Shown here piece after piece: positions 1 to 11,099 of a stretch of 64,000 bases of DNA. Below the pieces are notes generated by a model that had not been told where the DNA came from, made no database searches, and worked only from the letters and a program-made list of their open reading frames with translations. The DNA lies in the NCBI GenBank assembly GCA_963965975.1, contig OZ014411.1, forward strand, positions 12,664,501 through 12,728,500, given 5' to 3'. A program made the translations under genes and the position numbers. The number at the start of each line of letters is the position of its first letter. The stretch's first letter is position 1. The stretch is from Xestospongia bergquistia. Lineage: Eukaryota; Porifera; Demospongiae; Haplosclerida; Petrosiidae.

Positions 1-1948
1 TAAGATTGATTTGTTGTTATATAAAAAGGCAATATAGCTTTGACAACTTGAGAATCAACAAAGTGTTAACTGTGATGGATAATCATAATAAATATACAAC
101 AAAGCAAATTCCATTTATATTAAACTAATCTAATAAACAAAGCATACTACTTCAGAAAAAGTAAAGCTAAGAAATGAAATAACAATGATAACAACTAATA
201 GCAGTATTTGTTAATGTCGTGTTGTGTTTGTTTGTGTATACAATATATGTATAATGTGTATATTATCTGCCATCTTTAGTAAATATTGTTTGGTAACCAA
301 TGTGCTCAAGTTGACTGTATACACTTACCACTGAAAGTGCCAGTTCACTACCTGGTGCTGAAATCTGTGATCATAAAAAGACTCAATTACTACAAAGTAT
401 TATATATCCCTAATAACGAAATAAGTCTGTGTCCTTTAAATTTTTATTTGAAAAAAGATTAAGAGTTATAAATTTATAATAAAAAGATAAAGTGTTAACA
501 TTTATAATATGGACTACTCACAATCTAATCACGTTAAGTTTGTTAGGCAGACACTATTCACATTTAATTAAATTATTCCTTTAACAATGAATTCGCATCA
601 TGCTGAATTAGTTATAACTTGGCTTTGTTACCACAAGAGATTTTAACATTATAGCATAAGGCACAGTAAAATGGCTCTCTAAGGATACCATATTCTACTG
701 CTATGGCCACGGATCCTATGAATAATCAATCAGTTTGCAAGTAGTAATAGCAACCATCAGCAAGCTAGTTAAAAATATGCTATGAGGTTTCTGTATATAC
801 TACAACTTTTGAACTTAGTGAAGTGATTTACCTAGCTAAAAGCCAGAAGGCCAAGCTGTTCTCTCAAAAGAAAACTATGTCGTTGTAACTAGAGTTTGAG
901 AATCACTGATGTTCTTTTTAGCCTTGTGATAATAGATATATTTGGTAGTCAGAAGCCATTGTTTGTTTTTGAAAGAAAAAAGGAAATTTTCAATGCCAAG
1001 TGATCTAAGTGTCATCAACTTTCCTGTATCCAGGAAACTATCTTTTAATTGACATTGGAATTAATGAATTTCATTGAAAAAGAGTTAAACAGGAAGTTCA
1101 TACCTCTTTTATATGTATATTACACCCTATATAATGTACAAAGTTGTATAAGTCAGATTTTCATTTTAAAATATTAAAGATTTAGGGGGCACCTAAATCT
1201 AAATGTTGTTATACATTTAAAATGCTTACATCAAAGATATAGAGTTTTGTTGGTCCCTATATGCAAGAATATATTATCTACTTTTGATATACGTAGCCCC
1301 GGCACTCCCACCCACTTTGTACCAGTAAGACAAGACTACCCCAGCCATACATACATCACAAGAGTATGTTATATGCTCTTGATGTATATAGCCGTGATAT
1401 TTCTGCACATGTACTTTGTTTTGTCAATATGCCTCAACACCAGACTACCCCAGCCATTCATACATTGTCAATGTTGTATTATATAAATTACCTTTTCTAT
1501 ATCTATGGGTTTGATTACGAAATGACCGCTAGAAGTGCTAGACTCATGGCTGGCCTGTGTATAAAAAATCTCGTCTTGATCCATTGTCTGCCGACAAAAA
1601 TAAAGAACGAGCCACACCTTTAAAAAAGTTGACTCCACCCAGACTTTGTCTCCGCCTTATGACGTGGCGAACTTGATGAGTAATGAACATTTGAGTTTGT
1701 TATCTTCCGCTAAATATCGATTCTTTAATAGTTCTGAGAATAATTATGAAGTTTATCTTGAAAATTGAAATATCAAGGAGAGTACAAAAAATGTTGTAAC
1801 TACAAGTTTGTCTCATTAGAGAGAAAAAAGTTTGAGTACCAAATCTTTATCAATTGCTTTAGATAAGACAATACTTTCATTCTAGTAACTCATTTATGAT
1901 AAAGTATATGTATAGATGGATTAAATCTGTTTAACAACAAAATATATG

Positions 1949-2023
<75 letters not shown>

Positions 2024-3112
2024 TTGCATACATTTATTAGTACTTTGTTTACTTTATATTTATATACAAAGTTGTAAACCAAAATACCTTGTCTATATAT
2101 TTTGTTTAGTTATATAATAGTAGCCAAAATCATTTGCTGTGTTGAGCACTCTTTTAGTAAAAAAAATCCTATAATATACATTAGATGCTGAGATCAAGGA
2201 TCTATGCAATTTATTAATTTAACCCAAGGAATCATAGACAGTGAGCACAATGTACGAGGTATCTATGGGGTTCCAAAGATTAATAAATTGCCTAGATTCT
2301 ATTCCCTGAGGTGTCTAACTATTTTAGACTATAGCAACAGTATGACACAAACTATACAATAATAGCAATAGTGAAAGCCAATAGAATAATTCTATGAAAG
2401 GTCTACTGTTCAAACCACTGTATGATTGGTATTGCAAAATGTAAGAAATTGACAAGTTACATCATCCAAATGAAGTCAGGCATTCAAAAGCTTAAATTAA
2501 CTTTGGTAGTCTAAAATAAAGGGCATAATCAAATAATAATTTTATGATTATTTAAAAATCTACCAGTACCACTGTCCTTCTAATCATCCACAAAATGCTT
2601 TTCTTTAAGAGTTATATTGATACTAGTGGAAATACTGGCTTGTGCCAGTTCACTTAATCATAAAAAACTTTCCTCAACAGTTTCACTCTCATGTAAAACC
2701 ATTGGGTTTAAAGTTATAGAGAAAATTGTTTATTGATAGTATATGTAGTTGCAAGTCATCTACTGAAAAATTGGATATTGCATTAGAGAAAGTATGTTTA
2801 ATACAACTGAACAAACTAAGTATCTTATCATGTAGAAGTGAAATATGATACAAGCAGTATGTTGTCTTAATAAAAATGTTGAAGCCTGACAATTCCAACT
2901 AGACCTTATATGGGTGTTGTGTCATGTAAGTGCAGAAAATAAAACTGGAAATATACAACATAATATTTTTAGCATATTATGAGCCCACAGCACTTTAATT
3001 AGCATTTAGGTTTAGGGGTTATAGTAAAAAGTTATAGTAAAGTACATGGCACATAGATGTATGCCACTTTTATAACAGTAGCTGTAAAATTATAATCTTT
3101 TTTATTTAAAAT
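1..3112. other. AT-rich non-coding stretch
   Basis: I see no supportable gene here. Short open frames at about 1.25-1.62 kb lie over two imperfect direct copies of a motif containing ACTACCCCAGCCAT (about 1335 and 1444) and have no protein character. A small perfect palindrome with arms AGATTTAGG and CCTAAATCT sits at about 1179-1201. The (TA)n tract is listed separately. Confidence 0.6.
1945..2030. repeat. (TA)n microsatellite with palindromic flanks
   Basis: A run of about 67 bases of pure TA repeat is flanked by TATGCAATATAT on the left and its reverse complement ATATATTGCATA on the right. The whole block can therefore fold as one hairpin or cruciform. It may be simple slippage inside an older short palindromic element. 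Confidence 0.85.
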
Positions 3113-3114
3113 AG

Positions 3115-3549
3115 CATCCTATATTGAAGAAGGTCACAGACTGCATGAAGGTCAGTTTTTAATTTCTCACTTTCTAATTAAATCTTTAAATATATTGTAT
3201 TAGCAAATATTTATGTGATAAAAATATATGTCATGAATTGTATCCAAATTATAAAAATTTTAGTCAATTCACAAACTTTTTTCACAATTATTTCACATTC
3301 AGTATGTAGTAAAAAAATTGTATTACATGCAGATACTCTGATGATCAGGGAAATGGCTAAGGTTGCTAAAGAAATTGAAGATAAAGGTTTAATTGAAAGA
3401 TTTGCTTGTGCTCTAAATGAACCATATGAAGCATCTCAGTTTGCATTGGAGGAAAGAAGGCTGCACAAAAGAGCCAGCTCATATTGAAATGGGTCGTATA
3501 CTAACAAAACTTGGACAACATCAACTGGCATCTGCTCTGAATCTTGTTG
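3115..3549 (+). pseudogene. Fragment of a helical-repeat-like protein, frameshifted
   Basis: Two exon-like pieces with good splice signals. The first is 3115-3150 (AG before it, GT after it) and encodes SYIEEGHRLHE. The second is about 3333-3549; it opens after ATGCAG and ends before GTATGA. The second reads DTLMIREMAKVAKEIEDKG and on to FALEE. It then needs a one-base correction near 3450-3455 to continue as PAHIEMGRILTKLGQHQLAS. The alternating amphipathic helices look like a TPR-type or other alpha-solenoid segment, but I cannot assign a family. The frame break means either a pseudogene or a sequencing error. No further exons were found on either side, so it is probably a stranded fragment. 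Confidence 0.4.
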
Positions 3550-4699
3550 GTATGATCAATCTTACTTAGAATGTAATGTTGCATTAAAATTATTGCTTCT
3601 TCACTCTAGACAGTGCAGTGACTGCAATTATATCAAGTCAATATTCTGTTTGATTCAACTTAGATTTATCCTTTAGTGTTAATATAAGTATGTGTGTGTG
3701 TGGGGGGGGGGGGAGGTTGGATTTTTGATTTTCCCTTTATTTGATTAACAATGAATCCAAAAAAGTTATTTTTGACAAAACATTAATAATAATAACATTT
3801 GAAGTTTAGAAACAAAATTTGATGTTTGTTTGTATGTACATCATATACATGTAAGAATACTCAAATAAAGTAACCAATTACCTGTTGAATTTATGAACAA
3901 TTTAGTATGACTGTACCTTTTGATTACAAAGAATTATCTACAGTATACAAACATCTAAAATATTAACATGAAATATCTTTTTGGTTATTCAAAACAGATA
4001 AAAATTAAGTTTATTACATAATTTATAATTGTGCATTTGTAACAGTCTGGTCTACCAGATAAACAGGTCTGATTTCTTTTGTGTGCTTTTTTACTTGAAA
4101 ACAGGATTTGTGTCTTTCCATTATCAGAGACATGAATTCCAATAATACTGCATGGTGTGGCATATGACCTCAACTTGAACTGATACATTTTTTGTTGTAT
4201 TTGTGTATTTAAAAGAAAACACATTGAATTCTTTAGTAGGAAGAAATCAATTTTGTCAGAGTTTAAATATCTTTGGAATATAGTTTTAATTTGAAATACC
4301 ACAAGCTGGTCACATTGCAGGGCATACTACTAGTGACAGTGATATTGAACAAACTTGATTTATTCATTAAAGACATTGCACCTAATAGCAGGCATAAAGT
4401 ACAACTCACCATCCAGTCATGCACCCTAGCACATCATAGGCTCCATATCAAGTATTCTAAGTAGCTGTCAGACTCTTGCTTTGTAAAAATTTCATTTGCT
4501 AAGGCTTTAGTAACTAAACCATAATCATACAATTTCATATCTTTCTGATACTCAGGGGATATACTTAATTTTCCAACTGATTCATAGTAGTGAAGATAAA
4601 AAAGCTAGTCTAAATTCTCAAGCACACAACACACATCTAATGAAACCTGATTCTTTGAAAATGAACAATCAAGTTCAGGAGCATAGAGAATCGAGCCAA

Positions 4700-5637
4700 T
4701 ATTTCTAAAAACAAGTAAGCACTCTTCTAATTCTCTTTGAGTCAAGATACCACAAGAACATCTTTAACTGATACATCACGAGGTATAGTGACATGATTAT
4801 AACTGTAGAAAAGGCTATGAAAAAAATGCACTTTGGATCAAAGGGTTCTTCATAGCCAGGTTGAACACTAATTAACTTTTCTATGACTTGTTTCAAACAT
4901 GATAACTCCCTTTCTTTGCTTTCATTATCTCCATAAGTGCAGAACATATAACTATATTTACATCTATTAAATTAGCAATGCCCATTTTGCTAGCAAGAGC
5001 ATTGATACGAAACTGAAGTTGATGAATTGTCTCCTTGAGCACTTCACCACCATCTCTCTCAGCAAACTCCTGTGTATGACGGCCAATAATAGTGACTTCA
5101 GGTGCCTTCATTGCTGCAGGATTCTTATTAAACCAACACTTCAAACCAGCATAAAAAAGGAAATATTCCAAACATGAATATATATGCAGTGGTTTGTAGA
5201 GATCATTTGAAAGAACAGGAGGATCATCTAAGTTGGGAACATCGTGTTCAAAATTAAGAACATCAAGAATGACTAGCCTCTCACATCAACCACTAAGCTC
5301 AGGTAGAAATTGATATAAGATATGATTAACACCTATATCCCAAAGATTTAAGAAAGCTGGTTGAAATAAAGCAAGTTGAAATAAAGCAAGTTGTAAGACC
5401 ATGTCTCTTTTTTTCTTTTTGTAATAGAGCAATCACATCTTTGTATATTTTCTTGAAATGATTTTTGATATGGGCATCAGCTGAGTTAGGAAACAATTTC
5501 TCAAATGATTCTTTAGTAACAGCACTATCACTAAATGAGGGCATCTTTTTCAGACGAAAGTAATACTGTGCTACAACATTAGCAAGATACTGGACTGCAC
5601 AATCTGTGCCAGACATCATCTCCCAATGTTGATCACC
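4700..5637 (-). pseudogene. Decayed Roc/GTPase-like gene fragment
   Basis: A plausible exon opens after an AG at 5637 (minus strand) with GDQHWEMMSGTDCAVQYLAN. It carries on past a frame change near 5400 to LNLWDIGVN, an in-frame TGA near 5290, then LVILDVLNFEHDVP, VTIIGRHTQEFAERDGG and, after another frame change near 4940, YGDNESKERELSCLKQVIEK. The order (W-D-x-G switch-like motif, VTIIGRHT strand, then an SA-like strand followed by an amphipathic helix) resembles the second half of Roc-type GTPase domains. It parallels the order in the two large genes of this window (FDVG, AFIISSNK, LVLNFTDD). No P-loop is visible upstream. One stop and at least two frameshifts make it a pseudogene. The family assignment is my inference. 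Confidence 0.45.
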
Positions 5638-5778
5638 TATAAAATGAAAAACTGTATTAATTATAGTTGTAACATTGGCAGACATCACATACAAAGAAAA
5701 GGTGGTTGTTATGTAGTTATTTCATGTCAAAAGTTTTACATGTAAAGTACATTTAAAAAAGGAAATGCACTAAAGTGC

Positions 5779-5919
5779 TTAACATTGCGGTGTGGTCTTA
5801 TCCAGAGACTTCCTTATCCTCCTTAAGTGACATAATCTCACTTGATGTGCAAGATGATTATTGATAACCCAGCATTTCTCTTTAATCAAAGGGAAAAAAG
5901 CTTTGCCTTTTAGTGCGTC
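5779..5919 (-). other. Short open fragment abutting the transposon
   Basis: About 46 codons of open frame (including KEKCWVINNHLAHQV and CHLRRIRKSLDKTT) run from the left end of the 3.86-kb transposon to a stop at 5779. It could be an exon of the decayed gene at 4.7-5.6 kb, cut off by the transposon. The open frame extends into the transposon end only by chance. No family recognised. Confidence 0.25.
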
Positions 5920-6229
5920 TACACTGTTAAAACAAGGGTGTACATTTACACCAAAATAGGTGTGCACCATACACTTTAAAAACTCTACCCCTAGGGTGTA
6001 AATCTAAGACTGATATTTACACCATATTGGTGTATATCACAACTCTTTCAAGTGTAAATTGGAAAATTATTTTAAAATTGAAATCTGTAACATTATTTTA
6101 TTATATAAAACACTCAATATAATACATACCTGTTATAATAAATAAACTATAATAAACTAATAAACTATACATTATATAAATAAAGTATAATAAAACTAAA
6201 CTATAATAAACTAATAAACTATACATTAT

Positions 6230-7751
6230 CTAATTATAAAGTATACTGTCCATCTTCTTTAGAGATGTAACAATCTCAATAACTGCAGGGGTATCTTGTT
6301 GTGAGTCTTCTAGTCCAAATACATAGTGCTGGATCATTAATAAAAGTGACTGGACAGGCTTTGGGTATGCTATATCATAAAGGAAGTAAGAGCCAATCAG
6401 GTGGATCAAGGCATTCTCAAAAGAACTGAGTTCACATGTGACTTCTTCTTCTACCATGATATGGAAAGTGGTCTCTTCAGCAGAATGGCATACGATCATG
6501 TATGGAGCACTGAACTGAACTGTTGCAGAAAAGACTGACAAGTCATCTGAATTCTAATGTGAAATTAAAGAACTTTTATGAATATTAAAAAAAATTTTGA
6601 GGAAAACTCTGAGTCAAATTGTTAAATCACAACCAAAAACATAACAATTACCTAAAGTTAACATTACCTTCACAAACTGTACCAGCCTCTCATGGCGGCT
6701 TTTAGGAATCAACAATTCAGATAATAATTGAAAGGCTACTAAACCTATTACAAAAAATCATGTTATTGTATTCACTTGAATTATAGTGAAGCACATTTAT
6801 CCACAAGTCCTTCACTTTGCTCATCAAGAGTGGTGAGAAGCTGTTTCAGTTTTGGCCTATGCTTGAATTCCAATCGAGAATAAGCAATTATCCTTTTTTC
6901 CCATGTTGGCCAACTTTCCATGAGTGAACGGATGCTAGTCTTTTCATCCAAGCCAATAATAGTTTTGAATTCCATCCTAAACTGGAATAGAGAGGTAATT
7001 TACACGTGTAAAATAATTACTATGTTAAATTGTTTTAAGAGATAACTTACTACTTTCCGAATCTTCAATGATGGGTATTGCTCGAGGATTTCTACAACTG
7101 GAGGTTAAACATCTGTTATCCATTTCCGTCTACTAGTAAATGTGTTGCTGGTCAAAGATTGTATTGTAGCAAGGGAACGGTCCTTTTTTCGTTTAGAACA
7201 CTCGTGCTGTAATTCAGCCAATTTTGTTGTCAGCATAACATCATCTAGATCATCCATACATGTACTTGTGTCACTTCCAAGACGTTTTGAGGTCTTCTGA
7301 CGTTTTGGAGATGGCTCAATACTAACAGAATCTGTTTTATAAGTAGATGGACGACGAAGAAACTTGAATCGGTCCTGCAGCTTTTTTTCCAAGAACCCTA
7401 AGAAATGAACAAATTCTTAGTCATAACAAGTTCACAATAAAAAAATTACCACACACTTACATAGCCAGTAGAGCCAATTTCATCTTTAATTATTGGATAG
7501 GTTTCAATCAGTTTACGACACATGGTGTTGTACTGATCACTTGAAGGGGTTCTTGTATGTATCATCATCGACATTGAGAGAGCTTGGATGATCTCTGTTC
7601 TCACTCTTCTAGTGATCTGACCAGTGGCTAAGGCTTCCTCTGTCCGGAGAGAGAAAGCAGAGGGTATCACAAATGTGTGATGCCAATTTTGAGATGGGAC
7701 ATTTAAAGTTGAGGAACAATGACTGCCATTTACGTCAAGACTTCTGTTTTC
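6230..7751 (-). pseudogene. Transposon-encoded SAMD3-like accessory protein, damaged
   Basis: Exons can be followed on the minus strand. 7751 to about 7460 reads WHHTFVIPSAFSLRTEEA, then RTEIIQALSMSMMIHTRTPS and CRKLIETYPIIKDEIGSTGY. About 7400-7107 reads FLEKKLQDRFKFLRRPS followed by a basic stretch. About 7100-7050 reads PPVVEILEQYPSLKIRK. 6981-6781 reads WPTWEKRIIAYSRLEFKHRPKL. 6545-6230 encodes the C-terminal part (HIMVEEEVTCELSSFENAL). This order matches the uncharacterised animal proteins often annotated as sterile alpha motif domain-containing 3-like, which travel with transposons. A stop (TAA near 7108) separates the second and third pieces, so this copy is broken. It is divergent from the plus-strand gene of the same element; the shared 5' region is about 7.8-8.2 kb. 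Confidence 0.6.
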
Positions 7752-8223
7752 CTAGCAATGATAATTGTTGTGATAATTTGCTTTAGAGAAAAACTTTATA
7801 TCAAGCACAGATGAGCAACAGTCAACACTAGATAACATAGTGATAAAATATATCACTGACCTTTTTAGCAGATATTGTACTGTCTATAACCTTTTTCAAC
7901 TTGACCCTATCGGGTATTTTCTCAGCAACTTCCTTGAGATGTCCATCGCTCATAGAAAGAAACGTTTCTCCGTCAATGGAATGGCTTTGAAAGTTGTCCA
8001 AAACTTTCTGAGGGATTCAATTGGATGACAGGAACAGAGAGAGTTCATCAGCAGACAAATCTTCCAATACAACGCAACTCGCCATTGAAAAGTAGAGAGA
8101 CTGAGTGCAGCTGTTAAGGCAGGTGCTAAAACTGCTTGAAGTTTTGCGCATGCGCAACACATGCTGTTTAGAAAAATAGAAGGCAGGTGGCAGTTATCAT
8201 AAACCGTTCTCAATAGATAACTC

Positions 8224-9345
8224 ATGGATCCCGGAAATATCAAAGTTTGCCCACTATGTTCATTTATGGTACCAAGCCTCATGTACTTGCTTAAACATGT
8301 TCGAAAAGTCCATGCACACAGACCTGGATTTTGTATCACCTCATCAGGAAGGGTTCTACCATTGATGGTTGGGGACAAGGTTCCTAGTGGTGATGAATTT
8401 TGGATCAATTATTTGGACTTATTGGAGATTGTTGATATCCTAATGGCCCCAGAGCTCACTGAAGATGATGTAGCTAATCTAGCAACATTAATTTCTGACC
8501 ACTGTCAACAGTTCAAGCTACTGTATCCTAATGCCTCCATCACTCCTAAAATACACTATATTGTGCATATGCCAAGGTTGATTCTTGAGTGAGTTTATGC
8601 AAATAACAAGTTCAGACAGATATATACATGTATGCAATTTTTATATTTTTAACAGATTTGGACCACTAAGACAACACTGGACAATGCATTTTGAAGCAAA
8701 ACATTCCTATTTCAAAAAAATCACTCAAAGTGTTGGTAACTTCATCAATCTACCATACACTCTGGCCATGCGTCATCAGAAACTTCAGTGCTACCATAGG
8801 ATGAATAATTTTGAGTATCATTCTGGAACATTGGATGTTGGTCCAGGTGAATACATAATTTCTCATTTGCTATCATTTTCACCCCATTCATCTAGGTGAC
8901 ATTGTGTCTGCTTTGGTTGCTCCACCAGAGTTAGTTGAGTGCTCAGGAGATATTACAAGGTTATTATGATTACACTGTTTGAATCTCCTACCTATGTGTA
9001 CCTTGTTTTAATTAATTTCCGCTAACAAATTTCTGAGAATAACTCTCCTGAAAGTATTACAATTTTAAACATGCAATCACTAAAGTCCCTCCCTTCCTAA
9101 CAAGTGACTTGGCTATGAGACTAGCTATAGTTGTTGTTGTAAATTTAGAACTGCCTTGATTTGGCATCAAGAACTTATAAGGTTATTTTGTGATTCTTTA
9201 TTACAGGGTTGTATGGGTGTCCATTGACGGCACATTGTACAAGAAGTCTTGTGCCTTGGTGGTGAAGATGGACACAGATTATCCTGTGTTTGGGAAGCTG
9301 CTCAATATATTTGTCATTGATTATAAGTCCAAGTGCAAGTTTTAA
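8224..9345 (+). CDS. Zinc-finger transposon protein, internally deleted
   Basis: Four exons join in frame: 8224-8588, 8656-8846, 8896-8959 and 9207-9345, all with GT-AG borders. Residues about 1-35 form a C2H2 zinc finger (VCPLCSF, then HVRKVH). This is followed within ten residues by LPLMVGDKVPSGDEFW and a helical region (IHYIVHMPRLILEFGPLRQ, then HWTMHFEAKHSYFKK). The last exon encodes WVSIDGTLYKKS and DYPVFGKLLNIFVID. Longer relatives, including the minus-strand relic at 9.8-11.0 kb, have a second zinc finger and a large domain between these parts, so this protein seems to have lost its middle. It is probably a non-autonomous remnant that still reads open. Its transposase role is inferred, not shown by catalytic residues. 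Confidence 0.55.
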
Positions 9346-9780
9346 ACACATTAGAATTCAATTATCACTATCATTGTTTTGTTGTTCAAATGTCCTCAGT
9401 TAAATACACAAGTCAAATACAATGACCTTTTTTCATTCTAACCACATCATATTAGAACAATGCCTGTTTGTCATTCAGTCATACACTGTATAGTTCCTAA
9501 ACATTATTTAACATCATGATTTTAATAAATTAATAATAATTAATTTTAATAAATGAATTAATAATAAATTATTAATAATAATTTATGATAATTAAGATTT
9601 ATGAGTTAGAAAAGTAAAAGGCAGAGTAAATCATATCATCATTGACCAATTGTTATGGTGAATGCATGTGTTTTACACCTAACTGCTTTACTTTACACCC
9701 TAAGGTAGATTTACACCCCTAAACCAAGAATAAGTTACACTCTGGTATACGATATTTAAACCCAATTTTTAACAGTGTAC

Positions 9781-11020
9781 TAAAATATTAAGCATATGTG
9801 AACACCAGCATGACTGCCAAGAGGGTTACAAACTTCTACTTCATCAAAATATGCAATTATTTGCAGTGCATTGGTACTTCTCTATACAAAGGGTGAGACT
9901 TATAACATGATCCATCACAATAATCAGCGAAGAATCCTGGTGGCTTAGAATGAGATTTCATGACCTGTGAAATGATACTTTTTATACAACAGATACTGAA
10001 CTAGTATAAATATATTTTTTACATTAACTGAGGGACATGTACATCAATAATCACCTCATCAAATATTTTGTGATTAGAGAGAAATGATTTTAGGCCATCC
10101 AGTAAAGGAATGTATTGAAAAGTATCTGCCTTTTCTTTTAAAGTTCCACTCCTACAAGTGACCAATCTAGTACCTAAGACAATTGTTCTTGGCTCCTACA
10201 TATAATAACAAGCAATAATCACTTAATACAGTAGTGAACACATAACTGCATGAAATAATTATATTGTATTATTGCCTGGTACACAAACAGTGCCAAGAGA
10301 ATGTACTGACAGGTGAGTACATGACATGTATATTCATTATATGAACTTACAACTAGGCTTTATAAAATTTAGTTTAAGATATTCTGATGCAGTGATTTGA
10401 AAGGATCTATACGTTCAAAGTAATCTGATAAAACAGGCTGGGTGATGTTTTCAGCAATAAGACCTATCAACTCAGCCTCTACAGCATTTTAATATTTAAC
10501 AAAGAATAACGGATCATATTTTGAACTTGTCTGATCGAAAAATTGATAGCAGTCTGAGTTAGCTGATAATGCTCCTTTAAAGTTAACAAAAAAGTGCAGC
10601 TGACCTCTGTAGATAGTCTTCAGTTGATATACCACCTGAAACATCAACATTATCTTCATTACCACTTGTAATATCATCATCTTCATGATCAGGAAACGAA
10701 TCAGTTATGCCATCGTGTCTAAAATTAGAAACATTGTCCTCCATGTTATTGATTTCATTAGGAAGAATAGCAAATGTTCCTGCAATAATTTCTGATTTTG
10801 CTTCCTCCAAATTTGCATGCCTGTGTTTTCTGTTCAAATGTGAGCAAATCGAAACATATATTCGAAAGGTTTGCTGGGAGCCTTCAACACCACATGTAAA
10901 CAAAAAGTTCGGCTTATTCGAGTGAGATTGAAATGTGTGCCTTAATAAAACTTTACAACAGAAACAGCAATGCACAAAACGCCATGATTGCAGGTGAGAG
11001 GTGTGGTCACGCATGCGCAT
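9781..11020 (-). pseudogene. N-terminal half of related zinc-finger transposon gene
   Basis: The minus strand encodes two adjacent Cys/His fingers (CCFCCKVLLRHTFQSH, then TCGVEGSQQTFRIYVSICSH) and an acidic stretch (DHEDDDITSGNEDNVD). After a frame change near 10600 come YQLTQTAINFSIRQVQNMI, VLSDYFERIDPFKSLHQNIL, then pieces such as SGTLKEKADTFQYIPLLDGL and finally YFDEVEVCNPLGSHAGVHI. The text stops exactly at the right end of the CACTA-like element, 9777. This is the part of the protein that the element's own plus-strand gene lacks. Several frameshifts make it a relic. It appears to be an older insertion into which the 3.86-kb element jumped. Confidence 0.55.
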
Positions 11021-11099
11021 TTTTCAGACTTTTAATAAGTTACACGTGTCTAGTCTACTTACCTCTTGTACTTGTTGTCTACGTTAAAAGAAGCAATAA

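Larger units (their letters stand above)
5922..9777. mobile_element. CACTA/EnSpm-like DNA transposon, 3,856 bp
   Basis: The left end reads CACTGTTAAAACAAGGGTGT at 5922. The right end reads AAAATTGGG-type sequence up to TTAACAGTG at 9777, so both termini share CACTGTTAAAA in inverted orientation. Both are flanked by the dinucleotide TA (5920-5921 and 9778-9779), the only visible target duplication. Behind each terminus lie many subterminal copies of GTGTAAA/TTTACAC, for example at 5938-6058 and 9671-9740, as is usual in CACTA elements. The element carries two divergent genes (minus 6230-7751, plus 8224-9345). CACTG termini and subterminal repeats are known of animal EnSpm elements. The exact superfamily is an inference, because the catalytic core is not present. 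Confidence 0.75.

Noticed and set aside
7950..8408. 152-codon open frame on the minus strand
   Set aside because: It is the antisense shadow of the zinc-finger gene start and the SAMD3-like gene 5' region; its translation shows no domain and crosses the divergent promoter.
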